Virus record (IMG/VR): IMGVR_UViG_3300037882_003356
Coordinates: 1-40,106 of that record
Direction: 5' to 3' (one strand)
Length of the DNA: 40,106 bases
Source: a virus
The notes beneath the pieces are model-generated. The model had not been told where the DNA came from, did not search any database, and worked only from the letters and a program-made list of their open reading frames with translations. Position numbers and translations under genes: made by a program. How positions within the stretch are numbered: the stretch's first letter is position 1; every line of letters starts with the position of its first letter. Of the stretch, positions 29,482 through 38,055 are shown in pieces.

Positions 29482-30185
29482 TTTGCACCTTTTCTTTTTT
29501 TTGTTTCCAATGCGTTAAGGGCTTTTTTAAAATCTTTTTTCGGAAGGTTCTCGAGCGCGTCGACCGCGAGGTATTCCAAAAATTTGAGCTCGTCCGTGCT
29601 GGTATCAGCAATCCAGTCTCGAAGCGAACTAAGCTCTTTTTCGTCAATGAGCTCCGCCGGCGCCGAAACGCCATCGTCGTCCATGTCCGATGTTGCGAGG
29701 CCGAGAGCAGCGAGCAGCGTGTACCGCTCGAGGTAGGTGATCGCGCTCCCGAGAGCCTGGATTTGATTTTTTGAGCCCGAGGTATCGGCGTCGGCCTGGA
29801 GGGTCGTCTCTTCGCTATGCCCGAGCGAGTGTGTTATCTTGCAGGTGACGCTGATTTTCCCTTCCTGTTTCGTTTTCCACGAAGCGGAAAGACCGTACTT
29901 GCTGAGTTCGATTGTGATTTTCTCTACGACATTTGCAAGCGTCGCATGAGAATACGCCACCGAACCCCGGTCTGTTTTGTAATTGACCTTCTTGTCCTTT
30001 TCGATTTTGATCGGATTTGACTTAAATTCGGACATGGCCTTGTGGTAAGCCTTCCGGGCTTCATTGGCTTCCCACCGCTCCTGTAAATCCAATAGCTTCG
30101 CGAGCTTTTCAAGGTCTGCGCCTGAGCTCACGGCAATCCGTATCATTTCCGCTGGTGAAGCTGCTTTTTCGAGGTCCGTCGTCAT
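29478..30185 (-). CDS. erf: ERF family single-strand annealing protein
   Basis: A 235-residue recombinase. The helical N-terminal part has LDLQERWEANEARKAYHKAM and the conserved beta core runs through YSHATLANVVEKITIELSKY, ISVTCKITHSLGHSEETTLQ and GSAITYLERYTLLAALGLAT, the ERF signature (G-x-x-x-T-Y-x-x-R-Y-x-L-x-x-x-L-G). A C-terminal helical tail ends in basic KKRKGAK. It anneals complementary single strands in phage recombination and genome circularization. It starts in an ATGA overlap with the HTH gene, with AAGG just ahead. Confidence 0.9.
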   Translation of the reverse strand: MTTDLEKAASPAEMIRIAVSSGADLEKLAKLLDLQERWEANEARKAYHKAMSEFKSNPIKIEKDKKVNYKTDRGSVAYSHATLANVVEKITIELSKYGLSASWKTKQEGKISVTCKITHSLGHSEETTLQADADTSGSKNQIQALGSAITYLERYTLLAALGLATSDMDDDGVSAPAELIDEKELSSLRDWIADTSTDELKFLEYLAVDALENLPKKDFKKALNALETKKRKGAK

Positions 30186-30442
30186 AAGTACCTTTCTTTT
30201 GCGAACTGAAATTCCTGTTCGGCTTGGGGTTTGTTTCCTGTTTTTGTGTAAATAGCGAAGCTCTTTTTTTCTCCGTCCGGTCCGACGCTGCGACCGATTT
30301 CTTTCTTGAACGTCATGCCCTTCTTTTTGAAGAGGTGAATCCAGACCGCAAGGCGGGTGCAGCGGTAGAGGCGGATTGCGTCGAGGCTCGTGATCGGCTT
30401 TCCGCTTTCAAGGTGGGCCAGAATCGCTTCTCCCTGTTTCAT
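30182..30442 (-). CDS. Small winged helix-turn-helix protein
   Basis: An 86-residue protein with a clear HTH: ILAHLESGKPITSLDAIRLY then RCTRLAVWIHLFKKKGMTFK, followed by a wing (FAIYTKTGN) and a basic end. This is the small phage HTH pattern I-L-x-x-L-x-x-G-x-x-I-T-x-x-x-A-I-x-x-Y/L that usually precedes recombination genes. It may act as a local regulator or DNA-binding accessory. ATGA coupled at both ends. Confidence 0.75.
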   Translation of the reverse strand: MKQGEAILAHLESGKPITSLDAIRLYRCTRLAVWIHLFKKKGMTFKKEIGRSVGPDGEKKSFAIYTKTGNKPQAEQEFQFAKERYL

Positions 30443-30597
30443 AAAACAATTCCTGTCTTGAGGTCATTGGCGTCGTCTCCGCACGGTGAGCATTGGACAT
30501 TCGCTCCGCCGCCGAACCGGTACCGGCCTTCATTCTCCAGGATTGCTTTCCCGCATTTCGTGCATATTTCTTCGACGTTCGCGTCAGGTGTCGTCAT
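30439..30597 (-). CDS. Zinc-ribbon mini-protein
   Basis: A 52-residue protein with TTPDANVEEICTKCGKAILE and GGGANVQCSPCGDDANDL: two CxxC pairs spaced 18 residues apart make a typical four-cysteine zinc ribbon. AAGGAG lies just ahead of ATG 30597, and both ends show ATGA overlaps (with the hydrolase stop and the HTH start), so the gene is well supported despite its size. Likely nucleic-acid binding. Confidence 0.75.
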   Translation of the reverse strand: MTTPDANVEEICTKCGKAILENEGRYRFGGGANVQCSPCGDDANDLKTGIVL

Positions 30598-31169
30598 TTT
30601 TTCTCCTTATAAAAATGATTTCCGCCGATGGTGACTGTGGGAGTAACTTTCGACCAGTACCCTGATTTCTTCCACTTCTTGACGTCCTCGGAGCTTCCCC
30701 AGCCAGTCGATTTTTTCGTCAGGTTCGAGCGGCGAGATTTATCCCACGCCTTCCGGGCCTGAGCTTTTATTTCCGGAGACGCTACTTTCAGTCTCGGAGA
30801 TTTTGTTCCGTAAACTCCGCGAAGGTGTCCGCGGTTTCTGATCGCTTCGCCGACAGCAATCATTCCTTTCATCCCGGAATTTTCAGCTTCTCCGACGATT
30901 GCCGATACCGCCTGGGCTCGAGAGATTTCTCCGAAACATAAACCGTTAACGGCGAGAAAAAAAATCAGCGCCGGCACGATCGCCTTCTTCCCTTTTTGGA
31001 AAGTCTTATTCGCTTCCTTCAGCGAGGCACGGTTCAGCTCCTCAGCTCTCCTCAAAATAAATACATTTGCGCGGCACGTTTTGTCATCGCAGTATTTTCT
31101 GATAGAGTGCCGAGACTTGACCGTGAAGGTCTTCCCGCATTTCTCGTAGGCACATTTTCTTCGTTCCAT
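30594..31169 (-). CDS. SleB-type cell-wall hydrolase with zinc-finger and membrane segment
   Basis: A 191-residue protein. ATG 31169 is chosen because of GGAGGAAAG just before it. Residues 1-33 (ERRKCAYEKCGKTFTVKSRH; KYCDDKTC) form a four-cysteine zinc finger. Residues 61-83 are a membrane or signal segment (AIVPALIFFLAVNGLCFGEI). Residues 84-191 are a cell-wall hydrolase domain of the SleB/Hydrolase_2 type (AVSAIVGEAENSGMKGMIAV, then GEAIRNRGHLRGVYG), with Glu in GEAE as likely catalyst. A GTG at 30977 with AAGAAGG ahead would give a 127-residue signal-peptide form. It follows two holin-like genes and has a promoter at 31208-31235. This is the endolysin candidate. Confidence 0.75.
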   Translation of the reverse strand: MERRKCAYEKCGKTFTVKSRHSIRKYCDDKTCRANVFILRRAEELNRASLKEANKTFQKGKKAIVPALIFFLAVNGLCFGEISRAQAVSAIVGEAENSGMKGMIAVGEAIRNRGHLRGVYGTKSPRLKVASPEIKAQARKAWDKSRRSNLTKKSTGWGSSEDVKKWKKSGYWSKVTPTVTIGGNHFYKEKK

Positions 31170-31207
31170 CTTTCCTCCACAAACCTTGTTTAACAGTTGT
31201 TTTACAG

Positions 31208-31235
31208 ATTGTAGCATAATGATCGCCCCTTTCAA
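31208..31235 (-). promoter_or_regulatory. Promoter for the hydrolase and downstream genes
   Basis: On the minus strand TTGAAA (31235-31230) and TACAAT (31213-31208) are 16 bases apart. Transcription would begin about 31201, giving a leader of about 30 bases to ATG 31169. Confidence 0.65.
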
Positions 31236-31253
31236 GTTTTTCTTGAATTATTT

Positions 31254-31790
31254 TTAGAGCTCCCTTTTGATTTTGGAGACGAGCGCTTTCGTGGAACCGT
31301 CGTACTTTTTGGAGAGGGTGGTAAGGACTTTCGTCTTGGCTTCCGGGGTGGTCTCGAGCGCTTGCAGGCTTTCTTCTACGCCCCCCACAATCTTCTTTGT
31401 TTCGCTCCAGAGCCTTCGGTTTACAATTCCCATGATTCCGGCCACTGGAGGGAAAAAGAGGCCCAAAACCATCAAGAACAGCCACAGGCGTGGCAATATG
31501 GCGAGCCGCTGCCAAAGGCTTAGGCTTTGCTCTTCAGACAGCTGGGAGTTTGAGGTTTCTGTCTTGGTGACCTGGAGGATGACCGGCTTGCCATCTGGGC
31601 CGGGAACAAAGACTGGCCGGGATTCAGTCTTGGTGACGGAGACCTGTTTCGTCTTGTTTTCGTTGCCGTGAAAGCCCGGGATGAACTTCCGGATACCGCT
31701 GGCGCCGACCGCGAAGCCGAGCACGCCGACAATAATCAAAAGAGCCGTTGTCGCAATTAAGATTTCGCCGCGCTGATTCAGCTTTTTCAT
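31254..31790 (-). CDS. Two-segment membrane protein, holin candidate
   Basis: A 178-residue protein. Membrane segments: residues about 8-30 (GEILIATTALLIIVGVLGFA) and about 103-122 (LPRLWLFLMVLGLFFPPVAG). Between lies a soluble stretch with valine/threonine repeats (VSVTKTESRPVFV; VTKTETSNS). The C-terminal part is charged and helical. It is coupled by ATGA to the preceding membrane protein and sits beside the hydrolase, as holin or spanin genes do. No named family. Confidence 0.55.
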   Translation of the reverse strand: MKKLNQRGEILIATTALLIIVGVLGFAVGASGIRKFIPGFHGNENKTKQVSVTKTESRPVFVPGPDGKPVILQVTKTETSNSQLSEEQSLSLWQRLAILPRLWLFLMVLGLFFPPVAGIMGIVNRRLWSETKKIVGGVEESLQALETTPEAKTKVLTTLSKKYDGSTKALVSKIKREL

Positions 31791-32215
31791 TCGGTGGTCT
31801 CCTTGAGCTGCCTGAGTAAAGCAGATTTGAGAATCGTTTCCCGCAAATCGTTCTGCCCTTTCCTGACTTCGTTCAAATCGCCGCGGAAATCAGTAACTAA
31901 TTTGTCCAGCTTCGCTTCCAAGCTGAGGAGGTTTCTTGCCGTTCCTTCGTGCATAAGGTTTATCAGTTCCTTTGAAACAAATTTTACTTCGGAGTCTTTT
32001 TTAATCTCGTCAATTCGATCATACATTCGGCGCCGCTTTTCCTCTTCCTCTCTTACGTGTGTATCAAGCGCCATGTGGAATTTTTCATCGACGGATTTAA
32101 TGTTTGCGCTGAAGCCGTCTTTAAGGGAGACGTTCAACCTCCAAAACCCGACGATCAGGCCGATGATAATGCTGATGAGACTGATTATATTTCCAAGTGT
32201 GAAGTGCATATCCAT
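31787..32215 (-). CDS. Membrane-anchored coiled-coil protein, spanin/holin candidate
   Basis: A 142-residue protein with one N-terminal membrane helix (residues 6-26: TLGNIISLISIIIGLIVGFW) followed by a charged coiled coil (VREEEEKRRRMYDRIDEIKK). This is the architecture of an inner-membrane spanin subunit or a class of phage membrane accessory. AGGAGG is about nine bases ahead of ATG 32215. Coupled by ATGA to the next membrane gene. Role inferred from lysis context. Confidence 0.55.
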   Translation of the reverse strand: MDMHFTLGNIISLISIIIGLIVGFWRLNVSLKDGFSANIKSVDEKFHMALDTHVREEEEKRRRMYDRIDEIKKDSEVKFVSKELINLMHEGTARNLLSLEAKLDKLVTDFRGDLNEVRKGQNDLRETILKSALLRQLKETTE

Positions 32216-32232
32216 TTCAATTAGCCTCCTCT

Positions 32233-35200
32233 TTAATAATACTTTGCGTCTTCGATTGTTTTGATGATGTTTTCCCGCTGCGCCCGGAGCGAGACTTCGT
32301 CTTTAGTTTCGCGGTAAAGTTTCAGGAGTTTCTGGATGTGCTTTCCGGTTTTGTGGCGGAATATAATTTTCGCCTCTTCTTCTTTTGTGAAATTGTCGCG
32401 TCGGTCCTTTATGGAATTAAATTTCTTGTCGTTTTCGTCCTTCAATGTCCAAAATCTTTGAACGGTCCGCCCGGTGTTGAAGTAGTACTCACGCGCGAGC
32501 GGGTTTTGAAATTCCTTCCCGGTGAATTGCGTTATTCCGCGGCCAGCAAAGCCGGTCAAAAGGTGGTCAATCTTTATCGGTGACAGGTTCAGTTTTCCGC
32601 CAAGCCACTTCGCCAGCTTGGAAGTGTAATCGGTGTACTGATTTTTCGGCTCCTCGTCCTGGAGATTGCGCGGTATAAGGTCGTAGACGCGCGGGTAAGT
32701 CTTTTTCTCAAAGATGACTTCCAGAGGAACGCGCCCAAACTGAGGAATTACGGAAAGCAGCATTTCCCAAGGCCGAAGAATGTTCATCTGCGTAGGAATC
32801 ATCGCGGTCGCGGCCCCGATGTATTCGCCGGCTGTGAAGTGGGCCTTGCCTTCGCTCATCCCTTCCAGCATGGCCATATTGATAAGGTTCCCCAAAAACG
32901 AGAGCTGCGGAGAGGTCGCGATTCTTCCCAAGCCTTGACCTCCGAAAAGAGGGAAATAAATAAAATTCGACTTTTCTTCCGGGGTGATGTCTTTGAATTG
33001 ATTTTTCTGGTCCTCAGAGGCCACGCGCCAGACGAGCTGCTGGCTGGCAATATACGCCGCTGCCAAACCGGCAGTGATGGCCCACCAACGCTTCGCGGTC
33101 TTTTTATCCGAGGCTCTCTTTGAGGCTTCTCCGAAAACTTGGAAGGCGGCTTTCAGGTACGGAACGGCTTGCTGCCAAACCCGGAAGAATCCGCTGCGGC
33201 CATACCGCCCGGAATGGTGAAAAGGAGCACTCACTCTACCGGCCATTTCTAAAGAGACCAGCTGGTCCTTCCCGGCCTTCCGAGCCTTAATGTATTCGGA
33301 GGCCCGGGTCGCGATTTCTGACTGCTTGGATAAAAAGGAAAGCCCATCGTCAGCCAGCTTAATAATTTTTTGAAGGGCGTTTTGTTCCCCGGTCAAAAGA
33401 GCGTTCAATTCATTAGGAGACAAATCCTGCCAGCCAAGAAGGGTCTGCCTCTCGCCGCCCAGGACGAGATACTCCGTCAGGAATTTCGCCTCCTGGCTGT
33501 CATTATTCGCGAGCGCTTTTCCCCATTGTTTCAGCGTGTCGTAAAGAGGAATGTAATTTACATCGGTCTGAGAAACCGCCGTAATCTGGTCACGCACGAT
33601 ATTCGTGATTGCAAACTGCGGGAAGAGGCCGGTCGTGCTCTTCGTGAACCATCTGGAGAATCCGACCAGAATTTTCTCAAAATTATTAAGCATTTCAGGA
33701 GTCAGAACCTCGTCGATTATCCTTTTTAATTCTTTATCGACGAGATACGGAACTCGCTTTCCTGCGCCATCACGAGCCATCAAGATATTCGGGTCGCGCT
33801 CCTGTGGAAATAGAATCTTATCGCCTTCCTTTTTCGACTTAAGGTCCATTTTCTGGAAAAGTTCGGGGAACTCTTTTGACAGGCCGGCCACCTTGTTTAT
33901 CACCACCTGCTTCATGGCCTTTTTCATAATTTCGTGATGATTCTTGATTCCATTAAAAACCGGATGGATGATCGTCTTCTGAGAACCGGTCCGGTGCAGC
34001 GTGGAGGAAATCTTCGCCGCCGGTCCAGGCCGGCTCTTTACCATAGCCTCGCCCTCTCCGACCAGCTCGTCGTAAACTTCGCGCTTGAGAGAGGCGTACC
34101 CTTCGCGCGTGGAATACTTCGCGAATTGCTTCGGCGTAATAAGACCGACCGCCGGGTCCGCCATGAGCTCGAGGTCAGCCCGGGTCAGCTGGTCAAACAT
34201 TTTCTCCAGCTCTTTAAACCGATCTTTGTGCTCGTCGTATGCCTCGGTGACTTCTTCGCGCGTGAAGGCGTCGTTCTTTAAAATCTGCCTCGCCTGCTTG
34301 TATTCCTTGACGGTTTGAACGGCTTCCTGAAGCTCTGTCTTCGTGGACAGTAGCTCTTCTTTTGCGTTCTCGATGACCTCCATCGCCCGGACCGCTCGTT
34401 CTTTCAGCTGGTCAAGCTCATCGTAAGCGAACTTCTGCTGCCGTGCGACCAGCCAGTCTCCGAAATCTTTCACAGCGCTCATGTCTTTCATTTTCTTCTG
34501 GAGAGTTCCCCAGTTAAAATCGTGAATTTTTTTAAGCGCAAACTCCGTTCCGCCACCCATGGGCTTCCCGGTTTTTCTGAAGGACCAGTACCCTTTCGTT
34601 CCGTTGATATTTCCTACGACGATAGAGGGGATATTGTTGTAAACCCGCATATAATTCGAAGGGTCTGCTCCGGTTCCTTCAAAACCGGCCTTCTTCGCCA
34701 GCTTCTCAATGGGATAAACCGCGTCAAAAATCTCCTGGATAACCCGGTCGTTGAAATTTAAAAAGCTGTCACGGTCCACGGTCCGCGTGTCGGAGGTAGT
34801 CCGCGAGCCGATCTTCGAGAGCGGGTCAAGGTTCGAGTATTCCCTGATGATTTCCTGACCGTCTTTAACGAGCTCAGCCATGTCCGCCTGATAGTGTTTC
34901 CCGCCCTTTTGCAAAAACCACGACACGAGCTCCGGATAATTCTGCCTTGTCGCCGCCGGGTCTTGAATCATGCGCTCCGATAAAACGGCCAGCCCTTCGG
35001 CCAGTCTCTTTTCGAGCTTGTGATTTTTCTTCCCGCCGGCATAGTGTTCGACGTAAATTTTCGTGAGGGCTTTTCGTTCCTTCGAGAAACGTGAATCGTA
35101 AATTGGATTTCCGGACTTCGATACGCCGGTCCTCGCCATGAATTTTCCGACGATTTTTCGGCCATTGTCAAGGTGGTGGGTGATTTCGTGGACCGCCACG

Positions 35201-38055
35201 TTCACCTGATTGATGGCCTGAAGGCGGACGTTTTCAGTGCCGTGATGGTATGTGCCGATGGCGTGCTTCATGTTGTAGCCTTCGCCGACGGTATTGACTT
35301 TGTTCTTTTTTATCAGGGCAAGGACTTTGTCAGCGAGCTTAAATTTCGGGTCCACTTGATTCGGGATGACTCCACCTTGAGGCTCGACTTTGAAGGCGCC
35401 GACGCGGAGCTCTTCGCTCGTGGCGCCTTGACCGCTCCCGGAAGGAGACTTCTTTTCATCGTCATCAAGGAAATTTTTTTGAGACTTCTCCGCCTTCTTT
35501 ACCGCCGCTTCCTTCTCGCCCATCATGTCGATTTCTTTTTGTTCTTTCTTCGGCTGGAGCGGTTTTTTTGGCATTGTCGCTTCGACGGTGAGAGGATTCT
35601 TTTTATCTGCCGCCTCGAATTGCTTGCGCTTGGCCTCGATTTTTTTCTGGACATTCTCAGGCGTGATGTTGTCGCGCTGAATAGCGAGCGTCGTTTTATT
35701 ACCAGCGACCTCAAGCTGAAACTGGATGAGGTCTTTCGGGCCAGTCCGTCCGTGGTAGGCCGGCGCGACTTCTTTTCCTCCAGCGGCTTCGATGATCGCC
35801 TTTTCATTGCCGATGTCTTCGACCGCGGGAGGAGCTCCGCCCTCAAGTTCTGTTATTTTGTCTTTGAGGATTTTTTCTAATTCCGTACCTCCGACGATGT
35901 CTTGAAGCTCTGAAATCTTGCTTCTGGAATCCCTGTTTGTCATTTCATCAAGATCGTCTTCGGTCAGTGCCTCTATTTCGTCCTTCAGTTCATTTGCATT
36001 TTCAAGCTCTACTTTATTCCCTTGTCCGCTATCGCTTGGCTTGCCAGCTGGTCCGCCGGCAGCTTTACGTTCGGGAAGTTTTTCTCCCTCCTCTGCGCCA
36101 GAATATCGCTCGCCTGCGTCGAGAGGCTTTTCTTGCGGAGCATTTTCGTCAAACCAGTCTCGAGGCGGTTCTTCTTCATCCGCACTTCGTAAAGTTTCTT
36201 TAATGTCTTGTTCTGAGACTCCGAGAGATTCGGCTTTTTCTTGAAGCGCGATTTCTTTTTCATTGTGCTCCTCGATGAGTTTTTCGACGGCGTCTTGAGC
36301 GCCGACCGGTTGCCGGCCATCGTTGATTGTGCCGTTTAAAATTGCGCGAAGCAAATCCGCGTCGGTTTCGTATTTATTAAAAAGATGAGGGTAAACGCCT
36401 TTCAGTTCCTGAAGGATTCCGTCCAAGGGCTGAGCGTCAGAATTTAAAAACCGGCGCAGCTTTCCCATCGAGCGTCGCCATTGGCCCTTTGTCTCGCCCA
36501 CTTCGCCGGCTAGGTGTTTCGGGTAAGAAAATCGTCCATAAGCGAGAATCAGCGTTGCCCGGTCTCCGCGGTCTGCCGCGGCGTTTTCGTCATACTTTGG
36601 CTGTTTCCGGGGCTTTTTGGTGGTCTCCGTAATGGCCGTTTCTTCGACCTTAGAAACGCTCTCTTTCCCAGGTCCTTTTACATCGGTCGAAGCGGTGGAT
36701 TCCGATTTTACAATTCCGGTTTCTTGTCCGACCTTGACTGATTTTTCGGCTCGGATTCTTTCTTTTAGTTTCGAAAGTTTTTCTTTGAGTTCAGCGACAG
36801 TTTTCCCTTCGGCCCATCGCATAAACTCGCCTTCGTCGACGACAATCTTTTGTCCGTTTTTCTGAGCGAATTTTCCGTACTCGTCAAAAATTTCAGTTGC
36901 GATTTTATACCTGACTTGAAGCGGATATTGCAGAAATTTCAAGACGTTCGGGGAAGACATCAGCTCGAGCTGAGTTCCAAGCATTTGAGCGCTTGCGCTC
37001 TCCCCGGCTTTTTCTGCTTTTAAAATCCCCTTTGCTTCCAAGTAAGAAACGAACGACCCGATAGGACCGCCCTGAATCGCGGCGTAGGCTGGAAGGTCGG
37101 CGACCACTCCCATCGAATCTTTTACAATCTCGTGACCAGGTGAAGTGTATCCGAGGAACGCGTCCCCGAGCTTCTTGTCAATCTGGTCGAAAATTTGCGA
37201 CGAGACAAAAGGAAGGGCGATCACGCCGGCCAATTTGAAAGCTCCCTGTTTTGTAAGAGCTTCATAAGGCGCCAGAATAGCTCTCCCGGGCGCGGCTTGA
37301 ATTATCGGCAAACCCGGGGAAACTGGTCCAGCCGCAGCGACTTCTTTGACTGCTTTTGCGAGAGGCGATTCCATCACATATTTCGGAATATCCATCCGCT
37401 GCGGTTGCATTTGCTCGGGTTTCATTCGCGTTTTAAGTTCTTCTTCCCGGGCCTTTTTCTCCGCAAGAGTGGCGTCGTAAATGGCCTTCTCTTCCACGGT
37501 CTTCGGCTTCGGTGCGAGTTTCGAAAATTCGGTCGAAGACATAGCGTTGACGTCTTGGCCTTCAATCGCGAGCTCGCTTTCACGGTGTTCTTTTTCGGCG
37601 AGTGTCTGATTGTAAACGGCTTGCTCTTCTGGCGTGGTGGGCTTGGGCGCCTCTTTCTTGAAGCGCTGGCTGGACCAGTTCCTTGGGTCCGCCGCGGCCT
37701 GTTCCTGAGCTTGTTGCTCAGCCTGGGCTTGCTCTTCTTGGGCTCTTTCTGCTGCCTGTTGCTGAAGTTGGGCCTTCGATTCAGCCTGAAGATCGTCCTC
37801 GAATGGATTCTGGCTCTCTTGGGGAGCTTCGGCTTGGGTTTCTTCTTCCCAAAAATCAGCCTTTTTTTGTTCAGCCGGGGAGTCCTCTGGCGGAGGAGCT
37901 GTCTGATTGGCGTCGTCTTCCCAAAAAGAAGAAGGCTCCGCCTGTTTCGGTTTTACGAATTTCGGCTGCTCGCCGTTTTCCGTTACCGGGATTTCAATGG
38001 ACGCGGAAGCCGGGAGCGCGGCGACTTCGGCGTCATCTTCCCAAAATTTAGGCAC
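32233..38055 (-). CDS. Giant polyvalent/ejection-type virion protein with zincin and LPD38-like regions
   Basis: A 1940-residue protein from GTG 38055, overlapping the previous stop by eight bases. The N-terminus begins PKFWEDDAEV, repeated as SFWEDDAN and DFWEEET (three units). A pair of longer repeats follows (SSQRFKKEAPKP...LAEKEHRESEL and SSTEFSKLAPKP...LAEKKAREEEL). The middle has a zinc-metalloprotease motif HEITHH at 956-961, in VNVAVHEITHHLDNGRKIVG. After it comes a long coiled-coil part. Residues about 1450-1650 contain FSRWFTKSTTGLFPQFAITN, then IVRDQITAVSQTDVNYIPLY, the LPD38 (large polyvalent protein) signature, followed by a hydrophobic helix (WWAITAGLAAAYIASQQLVW). Such proteins are packaged and enter the host with DNA. 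Confidence 0.8.
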   Translation of the reverse strand: MPKFWEDDAEVAALPASASIEIPVTENGEQPKFVKPKQAEPSSFWEDDANQTAPPPEDSPAEQKKADFWEEETQAEAPQESQNPFEDDLQAESKAQLQQQAAERAQEEQAQAEQQAQEQAAADPRNWSSQRFKKEAPKPTTPEEQAVYNQTLAEKEHRESELAIEGQDVNAMSSTEFSKLAPKPKTVEEKAIYDATLAEKKAREEELKTRMKPEQMQPQRMDIPKYVMESPLAKAVKEVAAAGPVSPGLPIIQAAPGRAILAPYEALTKQGAFKLAGVIALPFVSSQIFDQIDKKLGDAFLGYTSPGHEIVKDSMGVVADLPAYAAIQGGPIGSFVSYLEAKGILKAEKAGESASAQMLGTQLELMSSPNVLKFLQYPLQVRYKIATEIFDEYGKFAQKNGQKIVVDEGEFMRWAEGKTVAELKEKLSKLKERIRAEKSVKVGQETGIVKSESTASTDVKGPGKESVSKVEETAITETTKKPRKQPKYDENAAADRGDRATLILAYGRFSYPKHLAGEVGETKGQWRRSMGKLRRFLNSDAQPLDGILQELKGVYPHLFNKYETDADLLRAILNGTINDGRQPVGAQDAVEKLIEEHNEKEIALQEKAESLGVSEQDIKETLRSADEEEPPRDWFDENAPQEKPLDAGERYSGAEEGEKLPERKAAGGPAGKPSDSGQGNKVELENANELKDEIEALTEDDLDEMTNRDSRSKISELQDIVGGTELEKILKDKITELEGGAPPAVEDIGNEKAIIEAAGGKEVAPAYHGRTGPKDLIQFQLEVAGNKTTLAIQRDNITPENVQKKIEAKRKQFEAADKKNPLTVEATMPKKPLQPKKEQKEIDMMGEKEAAVKKAEKSQKNFLDDDEKKSPSGSGQGATSEELRVGAFKVEPQGGVIPNQVDPKFKLADKVLALIKKNKVNTVGEGYNMKHAIGTYHHGTENVRLQAINQVNVAVHEITHHLDNGRKIVGKFMARTGVSKSGNPIYDSRFSKERKALTKIYVEHYAGGKKNHKLEKRLAEGLAVLSERMIQDPAATRQNYPELVSWFLQKGGKHYQADMAELVKDGQEIIREYSNLDPLSKIGSRTTSDTRTVDRDSFLNFNDRVIQEIFDAVYPIEKLAKKAGFEGTGADPSNYMRVYNNIPSIVVGNINGTKGYWSFRKTGKPMGGGTEFALKKIHDFNWGTLQKKMKDMSAVKDFGDWLVARQQKFAYDELDQLKERAVRAMEVIENAKEELLSTKTELQEAVQTVKEYKQARQILKNDAFTREEVTEAYDEHKDRFKELEKMFDQLTRADLELMADPAVGLITPKQFAKYSTREGYASLKREVYDELVGEGEAMVKSRPGPAAKISSTLHRTGSQKTIIHPVFNGIKNHHEIMKKAMKQVVINKVAGLSKEFPELFQKMDLKSKKEGDKILFPQERDPNILMARDGAGKRVPYLVDKELKRIIDEVLTPEMLNNFEKILVGFSRWFTKSTTGLFPQFAITNIVRDQITAVSQTDVNYIPLYDTLKQWGKALANNDSQEAKFLTEYLVLGGERQTLLGWQDLSPNELNALLTGEQNALQKIIKLADDGLSFLSKQSEIATRASEYIKARKAGKDQLVSLEMAGRVSAPFHHSGRYGRSGFFRVWQQAVPYLKAAFQVFGEASKRASDKKTAKRWWAITAGLAAAYIASQQLVWRVASEDQKNQFKDITPEEKSNFIYFPLFGGQGLGRIATSPQLSFLGNLINMAMLEGMSEGKAHFTAGEYIGAATAMIPTQMNILRPWEMLLSVIPQFGRVPLEVIFEKKTYPRVYDLIPRNLQDEEPKNQYTDYTSKLAKWLGGKLNLSPIKIDHLLTGFAGRGITQFTGKEFQNPLAREYYFNTGRTVQRFWTLKDENDKKFNSIKDRRDNFTKEEEAKIIFRHKTGKHIQKLLKLYRETKDEVSLRAQRENIIKTIEDAKYY

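Noticed and set aside
31170-31235. TTG start for the hydrolase at 31235
   Set aside because: The TTG is part of the -35 hexamer, while ATG 31169 has a strong GGAGG ribosome site.
35173-35880. 235-residue plus-strand frame
   Set aside because: Antisense to the zincin region of the giant gene, without a ribosome site.
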